Assembly: GCA_026874595.1 (NCBI GenBank)
Contig: CM049309.1
Location: 51,372,079 to 51,436,078 of the forward strand
Origin: Sipunculus nudus
Lineage: Eukaryota; Annelida; Sipuncula; Golfingiida; Sipunculidae
DNA: 64,000 bases
Direction: 5' to 3'
Under the pieces are notes generated by a model. That model was given only the letters and a program-made list of their open reading frames with translations. It did no database searches and was not told the DNA's origin. Position 1 is the stretch's first letter, and each line of letters begins with the position of its first letter. Positions 41,001 to 54,889 of this stretch are shown here, piece by piece. The position numbers were made by a program, and so were the translations under genes.

Positions 41001-44000
41001 GGTGGGTTTGTTTCTCTGTGTGGATAGACTTGACACCACCGAGTGACAGGCCAGCTGTGGGTTATTTCATATGCAGTTGGATTTTTGTCCGGGGGGAGGG
41101 GGGGATTCTACTCATTCTTCTCAATCAGGTGTCATGTGAGTAAGTCAGTAGATTGGTGTACATGTCCTGGGTTTACTCCACAATCAGATTTTATGTATGT
41201 AAGGCAGGTGGATTGGTATACATGGCCTTGGGATACTTTTCAGTTAGAGGTCATTATGTAAGGCAGGTTGGCTAGTAAACTTTTAGGAAACATATCACTC
41301 AGATGTAAGGCAAGTGCATTTAGTGGACTGCTATAACTTACTGGCATTATAAATCAAGTACATAGAAGAATCATCCATTAGGCTTCACAGGTATATTGAA
41401 GGTGACTAGAAATACCAAAACAAAACAGGTCTAGGACATCGATTCTGTGAAAGTGTTAAGTTAAGTTAGGTTTTCAATGATAATTTTAAAATCTTTAGAT
41501 AAACGACTAAGATTTTCTTTCAATATGACCAGTCTAATAGATGATCTAATATGTATATATAATTCAGTTTAAAGCAGAATTGAAGCAAGGAAATTTTACA
41601 GTATAAGACAAGAAAAAGGGGAATGCTAGTCCTAGTTATAGACTGTTGTTCATCATTTTAGCAGAGCCTTGTCTTATTTGTACAACTAAGGTTATTCCTG
41701 CAGACGTATAGTATCATTATAATAAGACCAATAAGACAGACATTCTGATTACTTTGCGCTTTGTGTGCTGATTCCTGCCAAAGCTACTTTTTTGCTGCTT
41801 CTGTCTTTATTTTCAGGTATTTGCAGGTGTTTTCTTCTACTTATTTTCAGATAACTCCTGATAAATACTTATGTTTTATGTTTTATTTTCCTGTGATCTA
41901 TTTGGGCAGTGGGTACAAGTGAGTATGATTCTGGTGGATCTTATATGGCTTTTCTCTGTATTGTGCTTTTTATTTTGTCCACAAGTCATGAAAAATTCTT
42001 CTTCACACAGGTCATGCACAAAGGCACATATCATTTTCAGGGCTTCCACTGACTCTGTTGTTTTCCTCTATTTTCCTATAAAAAAAGTCTCCTAAAATTT
42101 CCTGTTATTTTCCATAATTTATAGTGTAATCTCCTATATTTCATATATTTTTTTCCACTGCACAGTTGTGTGTCTGATATAACTTTTAATGTTAAATAAT
42201 TATAGTTATATATAGACCTGTTATAATTGAAAACATTCAGTTCATTTGTAAAACAGTGCCTGGCCATGTTCCAGTCATATAGACACAGCCTTCTATACCA
42301 TTTTAACCGACTTTTAGATGCTGTCATGGTTAGTAACCAAGTGAAACACAATTGTGCAGTGAAAATTCCTCTGTTCTTACTATTTCTTCGACTGAAAATT
42401 CTTATATTTTTGTCTTGAATGCTCTTATAAAATTCCTATATCTCTTCAATAGCCTGGTGGGAGTCCTTCATTTTAAATAAATTAAAAAATTATTTCCCAG
42501 TTAGTCTTTCAGGATATAGTAAAAAAATTATTCCATTTTAGCAGAAAATAGCAGATAAAAAAAGGAAATGGTAATAAAAGAAAATTAAAAAAGCAGAATA
42601 TATATGCTTAATGGGTGTTATTGTATTACAAGAATAATTGGTATATTTTAGCACAACAGGGTTTGTAGTATAATTCATATAGATTTTATTTTTGCGGAAA
42701 GCCTTTTTTAGTATTTGTATGTGGATACCTTAATTGGCCCTTAATTTGCCTTAAAATGAGCCACAATTAGCAAAATTAAATTTTTCATGTACAATTCCCT
42801 GAGAATTGCTTGTGCAGCCCTGTAAACAAATATTGATCATTACTTGTACATGACCTGTATGAAAAGTACTTCTAAAATTGCTTTGTCACAGGAGGTGTTG
42901 TGATCAGCTTTTCAAATGAGTACTGTTTTGTCTAGTATAGATATACTGCTGATTCTGTGTTTTTCATTTTGCAGAAAAAATTAGAATTACCAATATATTT
43001 TTGTTTGCCTTTTTTCCCATTTTTATTCAACTTTCAGTTTTATTTTTCACAACTTGTTTTGTCAGGTTTTGTTTGTTTGGATAAAGTTGCCAAAGCATTT
43101 GAACACTTTGAATGTAAAATTATCTGCTTGTCAGGGCTTGACATTAACCTGTAAAACTGCTTGACCCGCCTAGCTAGTGACATCTGTTATTCACTTGCCC
43201 TACATGATTTTTTACTTGCCAGTGATTGCAGCTGAAGACTTGTTCAGAATCAGGCCTTTGAGTAAAGACTTATGTTGGACACACTTGCTCAGGCAAATAG
43301 GAGTTCACTTTTGGTTTGCCCACCACCATTTTCTGGAACTTTTACTTGCCCCAGACTAGCAGTAACTGTTATTGTCAAGACCTGCTTATCATATAATTCA
43401 TTTAGTGTTTTTGTAAGGGTTTGTTGGAAGCTTAATGACTTGTTGAATGACATGGGTTGAAAAATGATAGAATAGGTCAGCTAATGAAAAAATTAAGGTG
43501 CTGCGTTGAGAGGAGGTTCATTGTTCAGTTATAGACTGGTCCTATCCCCTGCTAGATTTAATATTATTGCAGCATGTCCAGTGACTTATAAAGCAGGTGG
43601 AAGTATAGTAATAAATAAAACTAGGGGGCAGACATCTTTGAAATTGTACATGTACATAAGAGCTAAAGGAATCTGCAGCCTTCTGCTGGAGTTTGACTCC
43701 ACACAGTACAAACTGTTTCCAGTTAGGGATTCCTGGAATGCTTGAGCCACTTGTCTCAAACAAGAAATTTTAAAATAAAAATTTGTCACAATCCAGGATG
43801 AAAATTGGTTTCGTAGTTTTATGTTGCACATAATGCAAACGTGTGAAACTTTATAATTAAGCCCCACCACGAAAACAATCATTTGCATATAATTTGCCTT
43901 GAAACAGTTAAAATCCAACATGTAATAATGGACTTGAAAGTATCCGATCTCTTCATTCTATCAGGCCATCAGTATATATATAGAAACCATAATGTATTGT

Positions 44001-47000
44001 AGGGAAATGATTCCTTTAACCCTCAATCTCTTAACAACAGTGTCTTAATACTTGCATTACTCAAATGGAATTGTTGTATGAGAGTACCTTGACATTTATT
44101 TACACAGTGATAAGGTTTTTATCAATTATATGCAGGACTGAAGATTGCTTTCTAAAGAATTATATCACTGACTTGAAACTTTGCTTGGTGCATAGTTGCA
44201 TGCAAGACCAGGAAGTGTAATCTAGATTGGATTATGCCCATGAGTATCACAGTTACTTTGACCTTATATGCACAGTTAAGAAGCATTTTTAGCTCAGCTG
44301 ACTGTAAGTCATCTGAGCTATAGCGATCACTCTTTGTCCGTCGTCCGTCCGGCAAGGCACAAATCGTAACTGCTGGACCTGGAATCTTCTTACTTTACAT
44401 CCAGAGAGGTCCATGAAAAATCTCCTCGTAAACCTGGAATTTGGTCTCTGTTATCCATATCCTTCGAGCTATGGGGCCCCAAAGTACCCCCCAGAATATT
44501 TCATACAAAAACTTCAATATCTCATTAACTACATCACTGATGGTCATGATTTTTGGCATACATATTGATCATGAGATGTTCCATCAGTTCCTGCAGACTG
44601 GTGGCACCACCTGTATTTTTCCATTTTTATGAATTGTTTTCTCTATTTTTGAGACCTTTAAAAATGTTAACATCTGTTAACAGGGCACAAATTGTAAAGA
44701 CTGGACCTAGAATCTTCATTCTTGACATTCTGAGAGACCTATGAAAAGTCTCCATGGAAACCTGAAATTAGGTCTCTGTTACCCATATCCTTTGAGCTGT
44801 GGCACTCCAAAGTACAGCTCAGAATAATGTAAAACTTGATACAAAGGCTGAAGTATCTGAACAACTAATGCAGGGATCACCATAATTGTTTGCATGGATA
44901 TTGATCATGGAGTGTTTCATGAGTTTCCGCAGCCTGGGTGCGCCACCTCTATTTTTTTTATTTTTTAAGAATTTTTTTTTCTCTATTTTTGAGACCTTTA
45001 AAAATGTGGACATCTGTTAACAGGTCACTAATCATAAAGACTGGACCTAGAATCTTCATTCTTGACATTCTGAGAGGCCTATGAAAAGTCTCCATGGAAA
45101 CCAGAAATTAGGTCTCTGTTACCCATATCCATCTAGCTATGGGGCCCCAAAGTACCCCCTAGAATAGTCAAAAATTTCATACAAAAACTTCAATATCTCA
45201 TTAACTACATCACTGATGATCATGATTTTTTTGGTCAGAGATCACCATAATTGTATCGCCAGACATAGTCTGGAGATACTATGGTTTCGGCACGGTTGCG
45301 CCGCCGCCGCAGAGATTTCTTTTAGACACAATAACTCAAAAAATATTTCACGGATCTTTACCAAACTTGGTATATGTATAGATATGGGTGAGAGGACGAC
45401 GCCTATTTAAAATGAGGTCATGACCTCAACTAGGAGAGTGACCTTGACCTTGAATAGGTTCAATTTTGGGGAAGATCACACAAATTCTTAAATATCTCAA
45501 GAAAACTTGCATGGATTGATCCCAAAATCAAGTTGATTGAAGATCATGGATAGGGTTGTCATGTTCTGGAAACTGGTGGCGCCATCTATTATTCTTTACT
45601 TGTTTTCGTGCCCTTTAATATCCCCAAAATTGCTACTTGACAGTACTGTGAGCATTATAAGTCAAAAACTAATGGACAGATTTCTTTCATATTATGCAAA
45701 TACATAGATATGGGTTATGGGATGATATTTATTTAAATTGGGGTCATGACCTTTCCTATTGGGGAGTGGCCTTGACCTTGAATATTGCCATATATGGTGA
45801 AAATCACACAAAAATCATTAATTTCTCAATAAGGGATGCATGCATTGGTCCAAAAATCAACTTGACCGAAGATCTTGGATAGTAATGTCATGTACCGGAA
45901 ACAGGTGGCGCCACCTGTTATTCATTTACTTGTTTTCGTGCCGTTTAATACCCCATCATTGCCACTTAACAGTACATTTATAACCTGTGAGCATTATAAG
46001 TCAAAAACTAATGGACAGATTTCTTTCATATTATGCATATACATAGACATGGGTTATTTGATGATGTATATATAAATTGGGGTCATGACCTTTCCTATTA
46101 GACTGGCCTTGACCTTGAATATTGCCATATATGGTGAAAAATTACACAAAATCATTAATATCTCAATAAGGGATGCATGCATTGGTCCAAAAATCAACAT
46201 GTTCGAAGATCTTGGAAAGTATTGTCATGTACCGGAAACAGGTGGCGCCACCTGTTATTCTTTTACTTGTTTTGTGCCGTTTAATACCCCATCATTGCCA
46301 TTTATCAGTACTGTGAGCATTATAAGTCAAAAACTAATGGACAAATTTCTTTCATATTATGCATATACATGGATATGGGTTATAGGATAATGTTTATTTG
46401 AATAGGGGTAATGACCTTTCCAATGAGTGGCCTTGACCTTGAATATTGCCATATATGGTGAAAATCACACAAAATCATTAATTTCTCAATAAGGGATGCA
46501 TTGATTGGTCCAAAAATCAACTTGAACGAAGATCTTGGATAGTGTTGTCATGTACGGGAAACAGGTGGTGCCACCTGTTATTCTTTTACTTGTTTTCGTG
46601 CCGTTTAATACCCCATCATTGCCACTTAACAGTACATTTATAACCTGTGAGCATTATAAGTCAAAAACTAATGGACAGATTTCTTTCATATTATGCATAT
46701 AGATAGACATGGGTTATGGGATAATGTATATATAAATTGGGGTCATGACCTTTCCTATTAGAGTGGCCTTGACCTTGAATATTGCCATATATGGTGAAAA
46801 TTACACAAAATCATTAATATCTCAATAATGGATGCATGCATTGGTCCAAAAATCAACATGTTCGAAGATCTTGGAAAGTATTGTCATGTACCAGAAACAG
46901 GTGGCGCCACCTGTTATTCTTATACTTGTTTTGTGCCGTTTAATACCCCATCATTGCCATTTATCAGTACTGTGAGCATTATAAGTCAAAAACTAATGGA

Positions 47001-50000
47001 CAGATTTCTTGCATATACATAGACATGGGTTAGGGGATGATGTATATTGAAATTTGGATCATGACCTTTTCTATGAGTATGACCTTTTCTATGAGTGTGG
47101 TCTGATGTTAATTGTTGCTGAAGATGGGGGGCCTATTCTTAAAGGGGGGGAGGATTAATTGTCTGGCGATATACTATGGCACCTGCGGTGCCAAGAAATA
47201 TCTAGTTGTTTGTATGGATATTGATCATGGAGTGTTTCATCAGTTTCTGCAGCCTGGTGGCACCCTATATATTTGTTCGGGCTTTTTTTCGATAATTTTT
47301 TCTCTATTTTTGAGACCTTTAAAGATATGAACATCTGTTAACATGGCACATATCATAACAACTGGACCTAGAATCTTCATTCTTTACACACAGGGAGACC
47401 CATGAAAAATCTCCATGGAAACCTGAAATTAGGTCTCTGTTACCCATATCCATTAAGCTGTATGGCTCCAAAATACTCCCCAGAATAATTAAAAATTTGA
47501 TACAAAAACTCCAGTATCTCAAAAACTATAACACTGATGCTAATGATTTTTGCCATACATATTGATCATGACATGTTCCATCAGTTTTAGCCGATTGGGT
47601 GTGCCACCTCTATTTTTTACAAATTTTTACGAATTATTTTCTCTATTTTTGAGACCTTTAAAGATGTGGTTATCTGTCAACAGGGTACAAATTGTAACAA
47701 CTGGACCTAGAATCTTCATTCTTGTCATGCAAGGAAGCCCATGAAAAGTGTCTGTGGAAACCTTAAATTAAGTCTCTGTTTCCCATATCCTTCAAGCTAT
47801 AGGACTCCAAAGTATCCCTCAGGATAATGGAAAATTTGATACAAAAGCTGAAGTATCTGAACAACTAATCCAGAGACCACACTGCTTCTTTGCATGGATA
47901 TTGACCATCAAGTGTTTTATTGTATCCCCAGACAAAGTCGGGATACTATGGTTTCACGACGGTCCCGCGGTGAGCGGGATAACTCAAAAAATATTTCACT
48001 GATCTTTTTCAAACTTTACATTTGTATAGATATAGGTAAGGGGACGAAGCCTATTTAAAATGGGGTCAGGACCTATGCTAGGAGAGTGACCTTGACCTTG
48101 AATAGGTCAAGTAAGCTTGCATGACTGGTCCAAAAATCAAGGTGACTGCAGATCTTGGATAGCCTTGTGAGATATCCGAAACTGGTGGCGCCACCTATTA
48201 TCCTTTTCTTGTTTTTACGCCTTTTAATACCCCCATAATTGCCACTTGAGTGTACTGTAAGCATTATAAGTCAAAAACTAATGGACAGATTTCTTTCATA
48301 TTATGCACATGTAGAGAGATGGGTTATGGGATGAGGTCTATTTACATTTGGGCCATGACCTTTACCATGAGAGTGGCCTTGACCTTTAATGTGTCCATAT
48401 TTGGTGAAAATCACACACCACTGATATCTCCAGTGTTGATAGCCATATGGATTTCAAACGTGACTTATGTATGGCCCATCACTAAAGTAAGAACCCTATA
48501 GGTTCTAGAGTCATGAGGTCAAAGGTCAAGGTCACTGGACTCGCATCTTAAAAGATACAGTGGATGCATTTTAAGCCAAACTTTCATCCCAGGTCTTCAA
48601 TCTTGAATATATAGCTCACTTGCCAATAGTGGATGATCCATATCAATTTTAGGGTCACAAGGTCAAAGGTCAAGGCCACAGGAGCTATCTGTCAAAAAAT
48701 TAGTTTCTGGATGATAATTCCTGCTTTTATTGATGTATTGATTTCAAACTGGACTTATATGTCCCATTGAAAAAGCAAGACTTCAATTGATTTTGGGATC
48801 ATGAGGTCTAAGGTCAAGGTAACAGGACACATCTTTAAAAAGATTGTGGATGCATTTTCAGCCAAACATTTCATCTCAGTCCTTTCATCTTGCACATATA
48901 GTTCATCTGCCAATAGAGGAAGACCCTTATCAATTTTGAGGTTACAAGGTCAAAGGTGAAGGTCACAGGAGCCATCTGTCCAAAAGGTCACAGGAGCCAT
49001 CTGTCCAAAAATTAGTTTCTGGATGATAATTCCTGCTTTTATTGTTGTATGGATTTCAAACTTGACTTGTATATGTCCCATTGGAAAAGCAAGACCCGAA
49101 TTGATTTTTGGGTCATGAGGTCAAAGGTCAAGGTCACAGGACACTTCTTTAAAAAGATGTGGATGCATTTTCAGCCAAACATTTCATCTCAGATCTTTCA
49201 TCTTGCCCATATAGTTCACCTGTCAAGAGAGGAAGAACCCTATCAATTATGAGGTCACAAGGTCAAAGGTGAAGGTCACAGGAGCCATCTGTCCAAAAAT
49301 TAGTTTCTGGATGATAATTCCTGCATTTATTGATGTATAGATTTCAAACTTGAATTGTATATGTCCCATTGGAAAAGCAAGACCCGAATTGATTTTGGGG
49401 TCATGAGGTCAAAGGTCAAGGTCAGAGGACACATCTTTTAAAAGATTGTGGATGCATTTTCAGCCAAACATTTCATCTCAGACATTTCATCTTGCACATA
49501 CAGTTCCCCTGCCAATAGAGGAAGACGCCTGTCAATTTCTTTGATTGCCTTGTGATGTACCAAAAGGTCAAGGTCACAGGACCAACATCTTAAAAAGATT
49601 GTGGATTGATAGATGGAAGAAACAATTATTGCTTGCCAAGTGTCAGTATATGCTGCTAAAAATGGGGGCCCATTCTTAAAGGGGGGCCGTACTATGTCTG
49701 AGGATACTCTGGCACCTGCAGTGCCAAGAAATGTCTAGTTAGTTTCTGCAGACTGGTGGAGCCACCTGTATTTTTTTTAAAGTTTACGCATTTTTTCTCT
49801 ATTTTTGAGATATATTAATACAGACACAATCTCAGCCTGTTGGTTAATCTGTTTGATGCTTCAGTTGAATGGTTATATACTACCATTCAGATGATAAAAT
49901 GTCCTATTGCAAATCTCTTCCCAGTCAGCTGAGTGTCATGACCCATGGGTCACTTGTTAACTGTCAGGGCTTTCTTGGATTCAGATGTTAGCTTCTGTGA

Positions 50001-53000
50001 TGCTCAAAAATTCTTTTTTTCAGACACTTTGATATGGGTGTCAGAGCATCACAGGGCTCAACATTAAGGGTTAACCACTTGCCCACAGCAAGTAAAAGTT
50101 CCAGAAAATGGCGGTTAGGCAACCAAATGTCGGCTCCTCCTTGCCCGCCAACTGGAAAAGGGGGTTGAACATAAACCTGAACCCTTACGCCTGAATCTTA
50201 ACTGTAATTTTAAGTTAGCCATTTTCTTTCTTGGAGAAATACCTCTATCTTAAATTACCTGTAGGTTAATCTGTGTATTTGCTGAAGCAAACAAACGATT
50301 GACCATGTTTATTGTTGCAAAATAATCATGTGGAACACACTTGTATTTTTGGCTGCAATCACTGATTTATGTAGAGCAAGGTTAAACAATTTTTGTTAAG
50401 CATATATACTGGGCAAGTACTTTCAAAAGTTTATGTCAGGCCCTGCATCATGTCCCATGGGATGCATGAATTTATTGCGGTAGGACAGAGAGGATCAAGG
50501 CTAGCCCTTGTAGCAGCCAGTTGAACCAGTCAAAATCTGCACTGCTTACCCTTACATTTCACTTTAACCAGTGAACCATATAAATTAATGCCACAATATA
50601 AAACTGTATAATGATATCATAATGATGAAAAAAAATAGAATCTAAAAAATCTTCCAGATCTCCTCTCCATGGGCACTCCAGATTCCATCGCGACTCTCCA
50701 AATTGTAGGCCTGAGCATCCTCGACTCGCCATCATTCCTTCCTATTGAAAGCTCTGACTAGATTGATATTGTGTCATATGTAGAAGTTTCAGGCTCAAGT
50801 TCAATTCCCATAATTGAAAATAGAAAATAGAGTATAAAGAATCTAGATGTACATGCAAATATGTAAAGGTAAAAAAGTGGGGTCTATAGTCTGTTATATC
50901 TGAAGATGTCAGTCTCATACGACTCTACACTTGCCTCCTATTCATTCAGGCCTGTTCATTCTTGTAGCTTTTTTGGACCCCTGGGGAGCAATAAACCCAA
51001 GCAGCCATATTAAGGGTTAGAAGAGTATTAGTTCTACATTTGCGTATTGCACACAACCAGTACCCATTCACTTCTGGACACAGAGAGGGCACCCTTATGG
51101 TAAAGAGTTTGGCTAAGTCTCAGCACTGAAGGCAGCCAGATTTGGCCATTAACCCACAACCCTGTGGTCACACGTTCAGTGACATAACCTTGTTGCACCA
51201 GCATGCAGTAGCCCTCTCAAACTTTGTGGTATTCTGTCCAGCATTTAAGGGTTGCCATTTTGCATACAGTCTAAAACCCTGGATGTTGCAAGTCACATGT
51301 CAGAGTTAAGGTGTACCACTGGCCCTCTAAGTGTTGGTTAACATTGTTCAATGTTTTCATATTATTTTCTCTTTTTGTTTTCATGATTCCAGCTTATCTC
51401 ATCCTTTTATCACTACCTCCCAGAACCTAGCATCTTGTGAACATAAAAAGATAAGGTCTGACAAATTTGATTGTGTTCATTAAAAGTGTGATTTAACTGA
51501 ATTTCTGCAGCACAAACTTCCTACATCATTGCAAAAAAACTCTGGAGTGTGTGAACAAACCTAACCAGGTTGCTGAGTTATATTGAAATACCTCCATTGA
51601 AGGGCAAATATAGGAAAATCAGTTAATTTGAGCATAGTTCTCAAGTAAAATTATTGGTCTGTTTACTGCTGAGGCTGTTTGCTTAAAATTTCAGAAAAAT
51701 AATAAATGTAAAGTTCAGGTAAATTTGAATAATCACCCACAGAAATTTGAATTTCTAAAAGTGAATCAGTCAGTTTGAATTTGATACCACACATTAATGG
51801 ATATTAAGAACATGTGTGATTTATAAACACATTCACACAAAATTAATTCCAAACTGCTTCTGCTTTTGCAAGTATCATATTTTCAAATATTTTTGACAAT
51901 TAAAGAAGGTACAGTTTTGTTTGGAAAAAATTAACAGTCAGCATTTTGTTTTATTTGTTTGTTTAGGATTTTTCCAGTGTGAATGGTGTTTTACATCCCA
52001 TTTTTTGTGTGTTAAATCTGATCAAATAGATCTATGTTGAAGTGGTAAGTTGCAGGCCAATGGGAAAAAGAAATCTTAAAGTTAAAGAAATATTAAATAA
52101 ATAATAATAATTTATAATAATAATAACTAATAAGTATATTAAATGTGTAACAGTACACACTTGATAGAAGAGTTGATTGCTCCACTTTATTTTGGCCATT
52201 CATAGACAAAGAAAATCATGTGAAGGTTTTTGAATGAATGTCTTTAGTGCTGTAAGGATACACTGATGCACCTATACATCACAATACAAAGTCAAATATT
52301 GTATCAGTATTAGGTCCCTGCGTTGATACACTGATGATATTTGATTATCTGATGTAGAACAACATCTGACATTTAAAATTAGTATTCCAGCACTATGTGA
52401 GCCATCTAAGACAAAGATTATTGGTAAAAAAACCAAAATGAACAGCTTCTAATTGGCTAATTGTTTTGAAATCAGTCATATTTATGTTTCAGAAAATTTG
52501 ACATTAGGTTATTAACATTTCTACATATGTAAATTTGGCTTGTAATCTAAATGATAGTATATTTTATGTATCATATTGTGTATCATATCATGATCAAAGT
52601 ATTGTGATACATATTTTATCATTAGATAATGTATCTTTAGAGACCTAATTGACTTATCAATTCAAGTGACAAAATCATGAAAAGCAAGGCTGGTACTTGG
52701 GTGAAAGTACCCCTATCTCTGCTTACCATTGTGTTATTTCCTACTGTGCATATTTTCATTTCAGATATTTTGATGCCTAAAGTATGTCATTTCTTTTTCA
52801 GTAGAACACTTTGTATTTTAGATATTAAGTATTAGATAAAAATACTGTATTTATACATGAATATGTAATCATTTACCTGTACCAGCAGAAGGAAAATGAA
52901 ATTATTTTCCAAAATCATGTTGATAAAATCATTTCATTGATTATCACTCTAATCACTTTACTAACATAATTCTCCCTAAGATCACTGCCTTTCATATTGG

Positions 53001-54854
53001 AGTTACTCTTATTGATACTAATAATTTCCTGATCATACTTCATGCTGTGATTTATAAACCTTTACCCACTGGTTCACCATTTATTAAAAGTTGTGGCCTG
53101 TGACAATGATAATGATCGTGAAGATTCAACTTTGTGTTGACCTTATTTTGATTTGGAATGGTTTTGTGTTAATGGGTTGCATTTGATTTACCAAGCAAAT
53201 ATCCATTGAGCCAGCATTGTGGCATTGTAGTTGTGTACAGAAACCTGTAATTTGAACACCTGTGGATATGTAACATTATTAAAGTGTTAATATATCATAC
53301 ATTTATTCTCTTATATTTCATTTCATAATTGTACTTGTACATTTTGAGCTTCGCTGGTAAAAACTTGCTAAATGTGGAACCCCAGTGATATTGACATCTC
53401 AGTTAAAAATAATACTAAAAAAATCATGACAAAATATAGTCAGTTCAGTTTCTCTCATACATAAAACTATATTTCTTTTCTAAGAGCAGCAGTTCCTGTA
53501 ACCACCAATATTTCATCATTTTAAGGGTTCCCCCCTGGTTCTGTAGAGTAAATTGATAAAAAATTTAAGATAATATTCTTAGATTGGTAAAGTTTAATAT
53601 GTATGGTTTTGAATTATATTTATTGGCATTCTTTTACAAACAAGTTAATTAATATTAATGACACACAATGTATTAGAGGTAAAATGTGAAATACATAATC
53701 AGAAAATTTATAAAATATGTAAGTTATATAGGGGCTCAGTATTTATAACCACACGTAAAACACAGTAAGATACAGAATGACAAATTTGACTTGGCTTTCT
53801 TTTCAGTGTTAAAGAGAAGCTGAGGGAAATGTTGAACATGGATCGAGACTTCACTGAAGAGGACTATGAAAAGGTGATAACAAGAGCACCGCAAAGGTGC
53901 ATGATACACCCGTCATATGTCTTGAGACCTCTGACATCAATCAATACTGTGGTTGCCTTTTTGTTCGCGAGGGGGTTTTAATTTCGCGATATTCGCGAAT
54001 GGGAAATAATCGCAAAAATGACACAGTTGCAAAGGTGCATGATACACCCGTCATATGTCTTGAGACCTCTGACATCAATCAATACTGTGGTTGCCTTTTT
54101 GTTCGCGAGGGTTTTAATTTCACGATATTCGCGAATGGGAAATAATTGTGAAAATGACACCCTCGGGAATAATTGGCAATTGAGTGTGTCCTTCTGATTA
54201 AGTGTAGCCAATCCTTGAATGGGAATAGGTTAGAACAGAGAGAAATCTTAATATAAGTTACATCCATGCAGGTATAGGGAAAACATTCCCTTAAATTTGA
54301 ACTAAAGAACCTGTGCTGTGTGTACGCGCCCATCCTTATATGAGGAGAATATCACAAGCTCATGAATTATTCTCAAATGATAATACACACAGCAATGGCT
54401 TTACCAAAGATTTGATATAGGTTCTGGTGAGATGGCAAAAATGACACCCTCGCGAAACATTAAAAATGGAGAAATTGCGAAATTTCAGCCTCGCGAATAT
54501 GAAGCCAACCACAGTATTTGAAAACTTTAAAAATAAAGCTCAAAATATCCAAACATTTTGCTGAGAATATAATTCAGTTGCGAAAAACTATTGGAAAATA
54601 TTTACAGTGAGTTTCCAGAAAATACATTAAATTTTTGGACCTTTAACCTCATTAAAGTTGAGGAGTAAAATCTCTGCCCTCTCTGCTGGTGACCCAGGTT
54701 CGATCCCCTGCATGGCTATGAGAGTGGGTTTTAGTAGCCCATTCACAGTCGGTGGTTTCTCCTGGATTCTCCAGTTTCCTCCACCTCTAGACATTACCCA
54801 ATATCACCAAATGAGCAGTGGAGAGTGCCTAGATATTTTTTTTAATTTTCCAGA

Positions 54855-54889
<35 letters not shown>

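Larger units (their letters stand above)
44291..49957 (+). mobile_element. Family A element, copy A6, 5.7 kb with two Helitron-like insertions
   Basis: Start AGCTCAGCTGACTGTAAGTC; end GTCAGCTGAGTGTCATGACC then CATGGGTCACTTGT. First core subtype with about 330-base tandem units (44300-45250, 47206-47919, 49739-49900). The units are interrupted by B2 and B3; removing both restores a continuous tandem array. Confidence 0.8.
31561..53806 (+). other. PPIP5K intron 15, about 22.2 kb
   Basis: Contains the candidate cassette exon (35690-35767), family A copies A5 (37091-38174) and A6 (44291-49957, with B2 and B3 inside), hAT-like elements (42038-42467, possibly 43125-43370 and 50052-50445), a reversed SINE (50950-51210) and degenerate small repeats at 36290-36400. 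Stretches 31561-35680, 38175-42030 and 51211-53800 show no gene and mostly unrecognised AT-rich DNA. The length is due in large part to insertions. Confidence 0.7.

Noticed and set aside
46085-47022. Repeated frames reading [19 protein letters not shown] in the B2 element
   Set aside because: They arise from the tandem core (the GGTGGCGCCACC palindrome read as GGAT) and break by stops between units.
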